Notes: generated by a model not told the origin, from the letters alone. A stretch of 64,000 bases of DNA from Pelecanus crispus (GCF_030463565.1 NC_134646.1:18318001-18382000), one strand, 5' to 3'. Positions 13,401 to 27,454 are shown, counted from the stretch's first letter. A program made the numbers and translations.

Positions 13401-16400
13401 GTGTTGAAGGAGAAGGACTGAAGTGTATCATAATTGCCCACTGCTTGTGGAACTGTTGAACCACTTTCTGGTTCTTTTTTTTCTTGCCTTTTTATTTCTC
13501 CATTAGCATGCAAAGAGTTTTCTAAAAACTATACCACTGGAGGCATTTTTAACTTCCTGCTCTGGTTTGTGGGCAGCAAGACTGTTGTATTGCTCTATTC
13601 TTCTTTGGCAGTGAAGAACAAAGAAAGAGATTGGAGGTTTCTTTCTGAGACACTACAAGAGACAGAAGTGAAGGAATTGCCTTGCTACATAAAGCAGTAA
13701 GAGACTGCAAATTCTTTTCAAACACTCTCAAAGGCAGTAGGATCAATGAATAAATTATCTTTTTCTTGAAAACTGTTAGGAGAGACAATCACAGAGAGAA
13801 TATTAAAGTTCTTAAAGTGTTGCTAGATTATGGCATTACCTCAAGGAGAAGATCTGGTTTGGAAGGAGATACACTCTGAGGAATCCAAAGAGAATGAATA
13901 ATATTATCAAACCAGCTGCTGAACATACTGAACACAGCAAATGGAAGTCTGCTTCATCTGACCTTTCTGTCTGTACAAACAAAAATGCACACTACACTGG
14001 GCTTGAGAGACCTGAAAGAAGAATAATTTTCCTGAGCCCTTTTTTCTCTAGATAGTAGAAACAGATTGTGAGCAGGAATTCAGGAAATTCAAACCTTATC
14101 CTAAGATCTCAAAGTTGAGAGAACAAGTAATAGGAATTGACAAAAGCTAGTGTAATGCAGAGATCGTAGTATTGCTAAGAATTATTTAGGATTGTACCTT
14201 GCATTTTCTAAACTCCTTGCTTGCATGCCAGTCATGGTTCTCATTAGGTTCATTAAAGCCTTTTAGAAAGGAATTCTCATTTTGTTGTGCAAGAGTTCAA
14301 ACATACTTGGGCAGCTGGATTTACCTCACCCTGTTCAGTAGGTATTCCAAAATGACAACTGTCAGAAGCCGGACTGACAGCCTGCTCTTATCTATCCTAT
14401 TCAGTCAAGTACAGCCTCATTTGGAGATTTGCCGATCTGCCACTCAATGAGCTATTCAAAGTCTAGCCCCCAAAGAGAACTGCTCCTCTAGTTCCTCTTG
14501 GTTTCTCTCCAGTTATTTCAACTTTTCTTGACCATCAGCCACACCATACTGGGGTATATATCTCCCTTTCTGAGCATGTGGTACAGTAGAAGCAGTAGTA
14601 ACAGAAGCCCAGAGTCTATCTTCACAGTGATCTGACTCCTAAGCAAAGTTCCCCACTTCTGCCAACACAACAGCACTCCTTCTTCTCCCTCTCACACCAG
14701 ACTGTCTAGACAGCCAACAGAAACAGCCTATAGCTGCAACAATAACAGCCTAATGGAAACACAAAATAGTTGAGTCCAAGGAGCAGGGTACAGTACTACA
14801 TGAGACTGAACAGGGCCTGGGTCAAGGACAAAGGATATTTAAAGAAAGCACAGTTGAATCCCTGAAGAATTCTACCTCTGGAGAATATTTTTTGGTAAAG
14901 AGGTCACTGAGGCACACAGCTTGCAATGTTATTTTAATTAAAGCAGGCAAGTAATTGTGAGCAATTAAATTCATGACAGGCAAAAAACCCCACGTATCAA
15001 TCTACCGACACTGATACAAAACTAGTTGTAATTGAACTTAGAGACAAGAGAAAAAAGTGCCTGTGTCAAAGATGTATCGTTGGATTCTCCTGAGCAGGAA
15101 GACACAGGCCTTATTGTTGAAAGAAAATGGTTTCTTAAAATATTAAAAGCAGATCCTTGGGTCAAGTCAACAAGCTCATTATCATAAGACTAGAGTCTGG
15201 TTTGCTATGCATAACTGAGACCAGAAAGTAGTGGCTCTCATGCTGACCAGTCTGCTCTTAGTGCTTCTGTCACACAAATGTTCATAGTTTTATCAGATTC
15301 ATTGAAACAGAAACTTCCAAATAGGTAAGGAAGGGTGAGGGCATAACTACTGTTCCACTCCCACGCACACCATGATTTCTTCCCTTCCTGTCATTGCAGC
15401 ACTGTCAAACTCAAGCTTTCAAAAATAATCATAAACCAGGACTCTCTAAAGTAATAAAATTACTTCATAGAAGCAGAACTAAAAAAAAAACCCCAAAACC
15501 CAAAACACCTCTATACACCACATTGCATAAGTAGGCAGGAAGTGTACAGGGCAAGGAGTTGTTTGTTGTTATTCACCTCTTTCAGTGTGTTGTTCCAAGT
15601 TCTCTTAAGAAACATTTCTCTAGGCATACTTTAAAATTAGTGACAGATGATACTAGCTATAATTAGTTAATTCCTGGAGATGTTTAGAAGAGACATCAGG
15701 TATCGTCAGACTGCTGCTTTACAGCATTGTACTTCCATAGCCAATATATAAATATTCTCCTGTTTCACACTTTTCTCCGAACACCTTAAAATTCACGATT
15801 CAACAGGAGAGAAACAACACATAAGAGAAAAACTGGCCAGACATCTTTTCTAATTAAATGCACTCAACAAAACCGTTAGAAACAGTTTCAAAATATACTT
15901 TCTACCTATGTATCTTTGTAATATGTACTTGGAAAAATACGTACTTTCAGTGAAATACCAAAGACATGCACAAGCTAAGAGGTACAAAGTTGTGTGTATT
16001 TAGATGTAGGGTAAAATGAATCACTAACACAGGAAAAGGAGAAGAAGTTGTGAAAGTATCTGTGGCCAGTGACTGTGTATTAAAAAAAAAACCCAAAACA
16101 AAAACCAACTAATCAAGTATTATTTACACTCATATTCCATACAAAAGACTTGTTCTGCTTTTAACAGACCTGACTGACATTTGCAATTAGAAACATTTTA
16201 TCCAGTGTCCTCTGCTCTGCAAAAACAAGACTATATTATTAGGACCCCTCTTGAAACGTATCAGATAAAGTTTGACACAAAAACCTGAATTCAGTATGAC
16301 ACTGCTCTAGTGTTCCTGAAACTTAAGATATACCATACATACTGGAAATGCCATAGAGCTTTGTCTTCCTTTCAGTTGAAGTAACAAAAAATTCTTCCTT

Positions 16401-19400
16401 CTATCCCTACTAAGCTGACTATCTTCTCATCAAATAACACTGAAACATCAATAACGTTTTCTTGATACTAAGAGCAGGTTGGCCAGTACTGTGCAAATGC
16501 AGAAGGACAGCCTCTTTACAAGTAGTTTTCTGCTTATATTTGCAGGCCTTTCAGATTGTTTAAGCAGGGGCAAAATTTGCTCTTTGCCATATGTAACTGT
16601 TAGAATTATTAATTTGCCAATCGACAAGTTTTCTAGAACAGCATTGTTAGGGGAGTTATAACAAGAAACATAGCTTAGCAACAAGGGAAAAAATTCCTTT
16701 TGTAATTTAAAAGAAATGGTGCTAGCCATTCTACTTCTGTACTTTTTCTTGTATATGTATATTCTTGCCAGCTCATGGAGAAACTAGCTGAGAGAGTTGA
16801 ACCCCGCAGGAGATGCAGATGGCTCTTTGATTTAGTTATTGGTGAAATAAAAAGAAATTCTGCCTGTGGACAGAAAAGGGGTTTTGTTCTTTATTTTCCA
16901 TTTACTGAAGATGAAAGCTCCCATATAAGAAATGTAGAAATCCATGCTGCATTTCTTGCTTATATCATCAATGACCTAGCATGCACACAATTGTCAAAAC
17001 CTAGATTAAACATTTTAAATGACCACAGCACTTTCCTCCTGGAGCCAAAACTATGATGTGATCTACAGCCATTTTTCCCTTATTTGGAAACTGCAGGGTT
17101 CATACTCCGGGCACAGTAAAAACACAGAGCTATCAAGCAAAACTAATCCTCTTTATTTCAAAACAGATGACTAGCTATTTGCATGGTTAAAAATACCAGC
17201 GTTTTCCCTGGGTAATCCACTAGCCAGTCTGGTCTACTTTTTCCCCCCCACAACTCTAGGTCATTCTTGGATTAAAAACTAAAGACTCCGCCCTTACTGA
17301 AATTTTCTTTAATACCTTAACATCATAAAACAAATGAACAAAAATCCAAAGCAATCACTTAGACCTTTACAACTCATTTACTTTTTTCTTTCATTAGTTT
17401 TTTTTCAGTTATATTTTCATAGAATGTTGTAAATTTTCAATATTGTAAACTTCTTATGGATGGTAGTTCAGCTTTTGCAACTATTAGATTTTTGTGCTTC
17501 CTGCAAGAATAATTAAGGTTTCTGCAAGCATAAACTTAGTAGCAAGATGTCTGCTACAGAAACTGCAAGAAACTAGAGGAAACCTCCCCATCACTTTGTG
17601 AACTGTAGAGAGCTGGCACCACCCACAAGAATGAGTAATCCTGGTTGTCAAAGAGGTTGGGCCATACCAACCAGGTAAAGATTCAGCACCTCACAGGAGC
17701 CACATCTCCCAGCAAGGCCCTAAGAATTGTTTAAAACTCCTGTCTACCACAGCAAGCAAGTTCCTGAGGACGTAGTGGTAGACACAGCTTGCCACCTTTG
17801 TTGTGCCGCAGAGTGAGGATTTTGCAAAGGAGTCCAACTTCTATCATAATGAGTGAGACCTAGCGAACATAACTGTAAACAACCAAATGCTCCTGGTGTG
17901 ACAGTGTTAGACATTCATTGTAGGAATAGATGGATCATGGCAGGTAAAATAACTCTCTCTTTGGCAATTTTACAAGTTTTGAAGATGTATGCCAGAGTAT
18001 ACAGTAGTGGCATGAAGCAGGAAGAAGTTAATGGGCTTGCTTAGAAGTCAGTATTATGACCCAAGCCATCAGATAGATGGTATGAGATAAGAATTAATTC
18101 TTACGTAAATGGTAAGTGCTGACAGCAATATTTTTTCCATCACTAATATACATAAACCTTTTTTTTTTTAATAAAAATAATGATATGAAAGAAAAGTTGA
18201 CCTAGAAAGGGAAAAATTCATCAGAATCTAAATCTTTCTGAAGTAAAACTAAAGAGAAAAAAAAAAAAATTAAAGGGCACACAAATTAGCTTTCTGAGAA
18301 ATTTTATGCTTACTAGCAATAGCACTCTTTTTTAAGAAAAGAAGTATATACAACTATTAACCTCATTTTAAGACATAACCCACACTGAGAAATTACTGGC
18401 AAGCTATCTTTTATAACATTGCACTAATATAGATCTCTGGTAACAGCCTTACACAGGCTGTCACTGCTATTCTCTGATGTAGGAGGGAGACAAGGATGTG
18501 AGGCAGCACAGACTGGCAGAGCAGGCTATACACACTACACTTGCCAAGATGCCTGAAGTATAGAGCAAAACTGTGCCATTCAGCCAAATATGGATCCTGT
18601 GGAAGTCTAGCAGTGATAAATAGTGACACCTAAGGGAAGGAGTGAACATTTCCCAAGAGAAACAAACATCCATGCAACAGAAGAAAAACAGCTATCCAAG
18701 TCCTCTCAAAATCACCTTTCTGATTCCCAGGAAAAAACAGTTTTAAGAGGGCAAGTTGTCTATACACTACCTGCCCAGAATAGGAAAACTGGAAGAAAAA
18801 AAACTTCAGTCATTAGAAAGGCCTCTAGTCATCCAAAAGGTCAAAGCAGCTGCTTCCATCATCACCCAGGGCACCTTCATCCACCTTTGTCCTATGTGTA
18901 GTGTTTAAAAAAAACCCCGCTATCCAAGAAAATTACCACGTCCAGAACATTAAAAGTAATATAATAATGTCAATATTCTGATTGTTACCACATTCTTTCC
19001 ACAGCAAAACAATCTCCTCAAAAAGGTCAAACAGATTCATCTCCTCTGTAGAAGAAATTATTTCCCCCTCTGGAAGAACATGTTTGTAGCTTCATATCAC
19101 ACAGAAACAACAAAGCCTGCACATCCTCTAGACAATCTAGGTGCTAGCAGGGAACAGGTGTATTTCCTCTTCTGATGTTCTATAACCTACACTTCCTCAG
19201 GAGCGTGCTTCTCACTAACTTTCTGCTCCTCAGCTCTGGTTACCAGCAGATCCCCACATTTGTCCCATTCAACAACCATAATGCTTAAAGATGCTGTTAC
19301 CTGAAATAGAAAGCCATACTGGCAGAAGAATTACATAGGCTTACTGAGGGTAGGAGACAATAATCTCCCTTTCTTTCTTGCATTAACACCTCTGAACTTA

Positions 19401-19864
19401 ATTTTAGTTTGAGCAATTCCCTGATGATATAAGTAAGATATTTTAACTGAGAGTAAAACCTCAGAGAATACCGCAGAATTCAACCTTAAGTCACAGCCTC
19501 ACCCTTCTAACACATCTTCTGTATCTTACTGCATCATGTTCTTGTTTGTCCATGTCCCACAATATAGCATCTGTGTGTTTCTCAATCTTAATGTCACCAA
19601 ATGCTAGTTTACATAGAAGGGCTTGCTTAGGTTCTAGCTAGTTCTATACTGTACAAACACAAATTAGCAGCTTACAAAAATTACTCTGTGATCTTCAATA
19701 TCTGAGAACATAAAAATAGTCTGTTTATTCTCTCCAGTACTGGTATAATAGTAGATGCTTAGGGGAGTGCATACGAGCAAACATGCAGTGATGTACCCCA
19801 GTACTCCTCTAGCTTCCAGTGGTCTGTGACCTCGGGAATTAACTTCATCAGCTAGAAGTCTTAT
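10411..19864. other. Intergenic DNA, no gene seen
   Basis: This 9.4 kb holds no exon I can support. There are T and A homopolymers (T17 at 12265-12281, A runs at 15481, 16082 and 18253). The open frame at 16775-17056 follows an acceptor-like pyrimidine-AG, but its 93-residue product matches no family I know. No CR1 tail or LTR is seen. Confidence 0.45.
12265..12281. repeat. T17 homopolymer
   Basis: Seventeen T residues in a row. No retrotransposed sequence is evident next to the tract, so it is treated as simple sequence. Confidence 0.8.
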
Positions 19865-21010
19865 CATTGTGTTTAATAAATTTAGATGGGTGTTCTTTCA
19901 TGACTTTGAACCTGCACAAACCTTTTGGCATGCACAACAGCCTTCAGCAGCAAGCTCCACAGTTCAGGTGCACACTATGTGAACATATTTTGTTTGGTTT
20001 TTTGTTTTGAACGTCCTGATAGTTCCTTTTGATGCCCTTCTTTCACAGACCAGAAAAGACAATGATCACTTGAACCCCATCCGTTCTCTCAATGTCACTC
20101 ATCATTTTATAGAACCTCTTGTATTCCCCATCAGCGGACTTTCACAGACTGTAGAGTCATTAGGTCTGTAGTCACTTCTCATGTGGAAGTCATTCTGTAG
20201 CTTCAGTCTTCCTTGATTCTCTTTCTGCTATTGACTTCTGAGATCAGGAAAGTCATGGTATTTGTTTTGTTCTCTATTCCATCTTTATCATTCCTAACAC
20301 CTATCTGCTTTTTTGTAATCAGCACAGAGCGCTGCACTTACATTTTCATAAAATTACTCATAACTACAGTATCTTTTTCCTGACTGGTAACAGCTAATTC
20401 AGAACTCTTCATCACATATATAAAGTTAAGAATAATTTTCTTCATCTGTGTTGCTTTACCTTTCTCTAGAGTGAATTTAATCTGCTGTTTTATCACTCAG
20501 TGTCATGAAACCTTTCTTCTTCGCAGCAAGTTTTCTTTTTTACTGGTCTGCACAGCTTAATGCCATCAGCAAATGTTGTCACCTCCCTCCTCTTTACTCT
20601 CTTTCCTAGATTGTTTACATTGAATAGCATGGGCCTTAATGCAGATCTCAGTGGAATTTGCCCAGTGAAAATCCTGTGCTGAGAAAACTGAACATTTGTT
20701 TCTACCGTCTGTTTCCTATCTTTTCAACTGTTACTAACCTATGCAAAGACATTTCCTTTTATCCTATGGCACTTTGGTTTCTTTCAGTATTTTGGGGGGA
20801 TTTCTGAAGGCCTTCTAAAGTCAACATCAATTAGATCACCTTTGTCAGGCACACAACAGTGATTCCTTGAGGGAACTAAAGCAGAGTTGTAAGACATGAC
20901 TGCCTCCTGCAAAAGCTACACTAGCTCTTCCTGAATACATTATATTTATCTATGGGTTCACTGCCCTGTACAGACATCAGACTCACCAGTCAGGAATTTT
21001 CCACATCTTG
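19865..21010 (-). mobile_element. Ancient CR1-clade LINE relic, minus strand
   Basis: Over more than 1 kb the text follows, in order, the reverse complement of an old amniote CR1 subfamily (the kind abundant in turtles and crocodiles). Recognisable blocks are: TTCCACAG-like text and a TTTTATAGA block near 20108 (3' region); GACTGGTAACAGCTAATTCA near 20385; a GCCATCAGCAAATGTTGTCACCTCC-like stretch near 20562 (the DDTK-type region of reverse transcriptase); TTGAATAGCATGGG near 20620; and TGTTTCCTATCTTTTCAACTG near 20708. It has many substitutions and indels and no surviving ORF. It is much older than the copies at 0.7 and 57 kb. The assignment rests on remembered consensus text, so the boundaries are soft. 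Confidence 0.72.
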
Positions 21011-23496
21011 TCCAAAGCCCTTTTAAAAACTGGTAATGCCTTTGCCACCTTCTCTAGTACAGAGACATTTCTAAGTGATAGTTTGTATAATAAATAACGG
21101 TTCAGCACTACCTAAATAACCTCCAACTGTTCAAGCACTTTCACCTGTATTTCACACTTACATCACCTTTTTCAGAAAGTCACAGTAACCTTTGCTTTCC
21201 ATCCTCTAAGAAATGCCTAGAATCTACATTAGCAACAATTTATAATAAAAACTTTTTTTTTTTGTTTAATTCTTTTAATTCCTACATGAAGGCCTTCTCC
21301 TATACGGAGAGGGCCAGCTGACCAAAGTTTCTATCCTGTACACAGCAGGTGCATTACAAACAGAAACATCAACCTTTTTGATGTTCATTCAAATCTTGAC
21401 CTCAACTAAAGGATGGTGCTGAACACCAAACAACAGCATTTGCAGTGATAAACATCACATAAACAGCAATCAACGTCCATCTGCAGGGGAATTTGCATGC
21501 AAATAATTCAGCAATGATAAAAACATAACTATTAGGAACCACAGGTCTGATCAGCTGTAAAGTGCAGGTCTCTTCTGATTTTAATTCTTATTTAGGTTTT
21601 CTTAAGAAAATCTAAGGGAGGAGAAAAGAAAATTTTCAGTGGTATATCTTTTAGTGACGTTTATGCATCAAACGCTCTATTTTGTGCACTTGAAACCCCA
21701 TCTCCTTTCAGTAATCTTCATTATTGAAATAAAAAAAATCAGTACAATGAGAAAATCGGTACAAGAGATGCTTCCCGTTGAAATTCCACTGTTGACATTC
21801 TGTTATGGCAGACTTAGGACTCAGCACAATGGAAGTGTGCCAGACATAAACTGTACTTATGTGTTCTTAAAGACAACGTAGCAGCTTAAAAGAAGTTAGA
21901 GATACAAGTTGCTGTGTATCCTAGTGAAATGGTAAGTTTGACATTTGCTATAAATGAAGGTGATATCCATGTAGCTCATTGAATTCTTATGCATGTTTTA
22001 ACCTCTTCACAGGCTTCCTCCCAAATCTAGTTCTCCAAGGTATATAACTGATGCAACCCAATACGAAACGAATAACAGATCAAAATTTAACACCATTCTG
22101 GGGAAAGGAAATGACAATTGCACTACATCATGAAGATGGAAAGTATTCCTTCCACCAGTCTAAGAAAGCCATTTCCTTCCTTACTGTGAGCATCTTATTT
22201 ACAAACTACCTTCTTACTTTAGCTTTCAAGTAGCTGGACACCAAAACTGTGATGTGTGTTTGTGTAGCAGTTACATTCAGATATGTTTAAAGATTCAGTA
22301 AAATTATGGTATTAAAGAAGTCTGACTTTTCACATGGAGTAGTACAGCTGTTAAAGGCAATTTTAGAGGCATATCTAAGAAGATGTCTTCCCTTCCACTT
22401 GCAGAGCAAAGATACCCAGGGAAGAAGACTGATTTACAGAATACATAAGTTAGTAACTGGATTAAACTAAGCTAGTTTAACTGAGAGTCTAAAAACTGCA
22501 TAGGCACGCTTTAAATGATGAAATTGTTCACACAGATTCAAAGAACAATTTTATCAACCCAGGCTATTTATATAATATTATAATACAAAGATATTTCCTG
22601 TAGGGATTTTAATGAATAATTGTATAAAGTATTATAGAAAATTGTATCTTACTTATAAACAACAACAATATAAAAGCTGTGCTTATGAATAGTATGAGAA
22701 CTAGAATAACTGTAGAACCCATTGCTTTCATCTTCATTCAAATCCATTGGCTTTTTGTATAGGGCAAATATTCAGTATTTTTTAATGATTCGTGGATGAC
22801 AGTGAAGATAAGTCATCACGGGGGACTCCATAAAGCAGAGTAATCACACTTTTTGGTATCAGTTTAGAATTTGACAGGTATCTCCCTAACTTGAATGCCC
22901 ACAGTTAAATGAGCCTAATCTGCTCTATACTCCAGCCACCTTCTCCCAGCCTGCAACTCATCAACACACAACAGTTTAAGACGACTGACACAAGCCTTTT
23001 CAGAATTAAATAATCTTTGAGGTATTGTGCCCTTTTCTGTAGAAATCCTAGAAACATAAATTGAACCAGTTTAGAAAGGACTCCCTAAGGTAAAGTCTCT
23101 CACAGTCCCATCTCTCATGTTCCTTTATCCTCTGGTAACAGCTGAAAGATGCAGAGCAGACTTGTGAATGTCCAGCAGGTAACACACAACCAAATCCCCT
23201 TTCCTGGGATATTTACTTACAACTAACAATCTCCTTTTGCCTGCAAATTTCCAGACACAATAAAGAAAAAAGTAAACTGACTGTTTACAGGGCAGAGATG
23301 CTAAACCACATTCCTTTAAAATAGTAAATTGGTGCTGACAGTGTTCCATTCAATTGGAAGTTTTGTGAAATGAAACAAAAGGAAACTCAGGCTTAAACAT
23401 GTTTATTTGGCTAGAATCTAGAGAGACTCATTTTTCATCTATTCTGCTAATTTGTATAGAATTTATTTCACTCCTCAAACATGCAAACAATTCATT

Positions 23497-23523
23497 GGGG
23501 GGGGGGGGGGAGGGGGGGGGGGG
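23497..23523. repeat. G14-A-G12 tract
   Basis: Fourteen G residues, one A, then twelve G residues. The tract is quadruplex-prone, and its length is likely polymorphic or assembly-sensitive. Confidence 0.85.
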
Positions 23524-24162
23524 AGACCATGTATCAACCCTTTCAAGTTGCTATTTGTCATCACAGAGTTTCCTAAACTCTAAATCAAAGACCATTGAGC
23601 ACAATCCTCTCAGAAAGCAAAAAGGAAGACAGATGTCAAAACAAATCTAGTAGAGTGGTTCACAATGTAATCCAAGTGCCTAACCAGGGCAAACATCAAT
23701 GCTATGTAGAAGATCTTCATTAGGATCCTGCTATTCTCTGTATTGCAATGAACTGCTCTATTAATCCACTCCCCGAAGCGTACCACCTTTCTAAGAGAGG
23801 CTTTCCTGAGTTGTCAACTCATGTCCTTAGGATAGTCCCTCACCCTGCAGTTTTGCGATGGTTTAGTCCCTCCCTCCCTACCAAGTTTTACATAACCCTG
23901 TCCATCGCACTGATATGACAAATTTTAAATTGTAATATGTAATAATGATCACACCTCTCGTATCATCACACAGTCCTGACTTGTCTTACCTTAGCACTGG
24001 TTGATACAATGCTGATGTCTGATCTGCTCAGTTTGAAAACTAACTTGAACAGCATGAGCAAAGTGATATCCTCCAGCCAGCCACTAGACTTTTCCCACAG
24101 ATAAAGAAATTTATAATGCCCGCTTGCCTGACCATAGCACTACTACCTGTAGCAAACAGATA

Positions 24163-24240
24163 AGAAAAATGAAGGAGAAGGAGATGAAGGAGAGAAAGGA
24201 GATGAAGGAGGAAGGAAGGAAAATATGGAAGAAATGGAAT
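24163..24240. repeat. Purine-rich (GA) tract, partly tandem
   Basis: About 78 bases are nearly all A and G on the plus strand. The 15-mer AAGGAGATGAAGGAG occurs at 24178-24192 and again at 24196-24210, an 18-base period, followed by GGAA units. Such tracts arise by slippage and can adopt triplex structures. No coding role is visible. Confidence 0.7.
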
Positions 24241-25069
24241 ATAGAATACCAGGGGCAGATGCAAAAGGGTTCAGTTAACAGAGGCTTGACAACAGGTGTC
24301 TGATGATAAACAGGTGCTCTGTTAATTCAGTAGAAGTCAACCCACAACTCCTGCTAGATTTTAGGATCAGCTGGGGACAAGTTGTTCCCAGCTCCAATAG
24401 TTAGCACAGCATAGACAGTTCATCCAAAGGAAAAACTAATTCTCCCCATAGGCAGGGAGCCTTGGTCTGAAGAGCTCCTATTAAACCCCAGGTGGAGTCT
24501 AAACAGCTCTCCTAAATTATAAAACACATGAAAGAATTGCAGTAGATTCTTGACCTTTTGTCCTCCCCTGAGGTGAGCACTTGCAGTAGAGTAGCTGTCC
24601 ATCTGTCCTGTTAACACCCTCTATGTTTCAGCAGCATACAATATTAAAGCTATTCGGTATCAGGTAGTGTAAAGCTCACCTAATTTAACACCTGGTTCAA
24701 AAAGCAGCAAGCTATTATTACAAATGGCAAATACACTGGAATGCATTTCAGGGAAAAAACAATACAGACCCATGGTTAATAGACTAGCCATGCCACAACT
24801 AGACAGTCGATTACTAGTATCTTTCTATTTCATTTGAGCTTTAAACAAAAAACAGTGACATTAGTAACCTCCATTCAGACTGACTAGAGTAACCTCTACT
24901 CAGAGTGTTAGCCATTTGGAATTATTGACTCACACTGACTTGTCAAAAAATTGTCATTTCTGTAATTTCTCATTTAAGTTTGACAAAAATGAAATGGAAT
25001 ATTTTGTGAGCACTCCTTTGCAAGCAGGGATATTATCAGCTGTATAGAAAAATTTCTGGAAAAGAATAC

Positions 25070-25690
25070 AAGGAATAGGAAGCAATCAGGTACTAATCAT
25101 GAATCTAAGACTAAAAGAAAATTGAGTAATGGAAGCAACAGAATACAAATACACAGTGTGTTACTGCGGCAAAGAGAAGGGCAGCCAAAATGCAGAATGA
25201 ATTAATGCAGTCAAGTCAGTTAAGAGAAAATTGGATGGGTTATAACAAATCATGAAGAGAATAAAACTGGAGACAATGAAGGACTTATAATAAATGAGGA
25301 GGCTGCTGAAATTAATGAGGCATATCAAATGGTTGAGCTATTGCACTGCTTTAAAAAACATGTCTTCTGTGAGGCAAGTTTAGAACAGAACTGGCAAGTC
25401 ATCAACTGCTAGAGATACATAATGCATTGTATTGACTGTAGGTAAGAGAGGACTTTTAAACATGACCATATGTACCTAAGAACTTCTGAACTCAGGAGAG
25501 GTATTTCTTTTTCAAGACACCCATGCCTTGAGAAATACCAAGGAAAAAAAGGAGAAGAAAAAAAAAAAAAGGCAAATATGGTACCATTTTAACAAATACA
25601 AAAAAAATCTTGTGATTATTGTCAGTAAATTCAACTCCAGTTACTGGCCAAATAATGGAACTAAACCATTTCCTGTGCAGGAGGTGAGTG
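25070..25690 (+). mobile_element. Possible ancient LINE (CR1-like) relic
   Basis: The clearest piece is at 25625-25665, AATTCAACTCCAGTTACTGG followed by CCAAATAATGGAAC. It resembles the CR1 region coding for the Pro-Val-Ser-Leu-Thr-Ser-Val block of reverse transcriptase. Upstream text with AAAATTGGATGGG and many GAAATTAATGA-type words is compatible with the same source but not convincing. There is no ORF. Chance similarity cannot be excluded by eye. Confidence 0.3.
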
Positions 25691-27454
25691 AGACATGATC
25701 TAGAAACATCACAGGTTATAAATTGTACCCAATCATCTTTTTAAACATATCTTAAAAAAAGGGGGGGGAGGGCAATAGGAAATGGAATTTTTAAAAATTA
25801 TTTAATAGAATCTTTTGGGGTTTCAATTCACATGTGCACGCTAGTGTTGTGTTAAGTCACCACAAAACAAAAATCCAGAGGAGGGAAAGAAAAAGACTAA
25901 TGGTAATGGCCACATTCATTAGGGATTTGCCTGAACTGTGTCACCTTTTGAAAGTCAACCAATGGAAAGCAAATAAAGAATATTGATAAAACTTCTGTTT
26001 ATTGAGCCAAGGAGGTATATCGGGAAATGCAAGCATTATATCTACACTTAAATATTTGCCTAATTATAGGAAGCATAAACCTGACTTATTCCTGACAAAT
26101 GTGATGTATTCTACATGTCTTGCCATTAATGAGTTGGCAGGGAAGTAAAACAGCATAACAATTAAAACTGCCAGAAGAAAGCAAATTAGGAAATATTGCA
26201 AGTACCAGGAAGAACTAAATAGCAAGTCAGAAGACAAATAGCTCAGGTGCAGGAGGAAGAAACTGAAAAATCCTGAAAGGAAATTTAAACTATCTTTCTG
26301 AACTCTGATTTGTCATGGCCAAATCATGGCAAAATTGTTGCTGAGAAAACTAAAAAGGTGAGTAGCAGGTATTAAAGGTGTTCCTTTGTCAATCCTTCTG
26401 GCATCCTTTACCCTGACTCTGTTATTCAAAATCCCTCACACGTGCCACAATCCCTGTATTCCATACCTAGCCCCCATATTCTGTGCCAGTTGACATGCCT
26501 GCCCTGGCCTTGCTCTGCCAATCCAGTCTAGAAGGGTGAAATGTGAGTTAGAACAAGGCAGAGGGTGTAACATTATTTCTCTGTTCTTGTAGACTGGCAT
26601 TATGATCTTAGTCAAATTACATTCTGTGGATTTCCTCACCTTTGCCACAGGACTAAGGGCTAGTAAAACAAGAAGGGCTTTCAGATAGAGTTTTGAGAAT
26701 TAATTGCTACATGTAGAAGACTTAAACCTTGTGTTAGCAGTACTATAGAAACCCAGAGAACTGTAACCTTTTGCCCAGTCAGTACATGCAACTCTGCTTT
26801 CATCATAGGGATTCTTGTTTGGATTTAGCTGCCTGTTCAACCATTGTCACTAACATGCACTATTCAAGTCTCCTTATTTATTCATCAGTGTTCAGGGAGA
26901 AGACTAAAATCAGCACAGTTAGAATATGACCTTTTTGTTTCAGTGCATATAAATAATGTCATGAGATCATATTTCTGCTCTCCCTGATGTGAATGGTTTC
27001 ATGAACTGAACAGAAATAGAAGCTTTCAGAACTTTTGCAGTCACAAATGCAGCATCTCCCCTAAGTGGCTAAACAACAAAAAGGGCAATTCAACCTCTGA
27101 ACAGCAAGAATGCTAGAAAAGGCAAATCTGACCTGTTTACTCAATGAAAAGGGTATTAGTGGTACTTGTAATCATCATTGATACTGACAGGAAATGTAAG
27201 TTTTCTTTTTTACTTCCTCTACCTCTTCAAGAACAGGAGAAAACAAAAAAAAAAAAAATCATTTTACCCTAGTACTGAAGTGAACCACTCCTGTCTAGTA
27301 CTTTTATTTTACCCAGAGAGATCAAAATACTTTACAGGTATTTATGCAAGAATTATCTCTGCTTCACAGATGGAGTATGTGAAACAGATTCTGGTGACTT
27401 GTTTAGCAGCTTTACATACAAGGAATGTCAGAACTCTAATTCTGGCTATATAAT
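25691..27454. other. Intergenic DNA, no gene seen
   Basis: No exon or RNA gene is recognised. A short A7-G8 run lies near 25755. Some of this stretch may continue the possible old LINE relic to its left. Confidence 0.4.

Larger units (their letters stand above)
21011..25069. other. Intergenic DNA, no gene seen
   Basis: No exon or clear transposon is seen. The notable simple sequences are a G-rich tract near 23.5 kb and a purine tract near 24.2 kb, listed separately. Confidence 0.45.

Noticed and set aside
16775-17056. 93-codon open frame after an acceptor-like TATTCTTGCCAG
   Set aside because: The product has no recognisable family. An open frame of this size is expected by chance in 64 kb of AT-rich DNA, and no splice donor or partner exon is evident.
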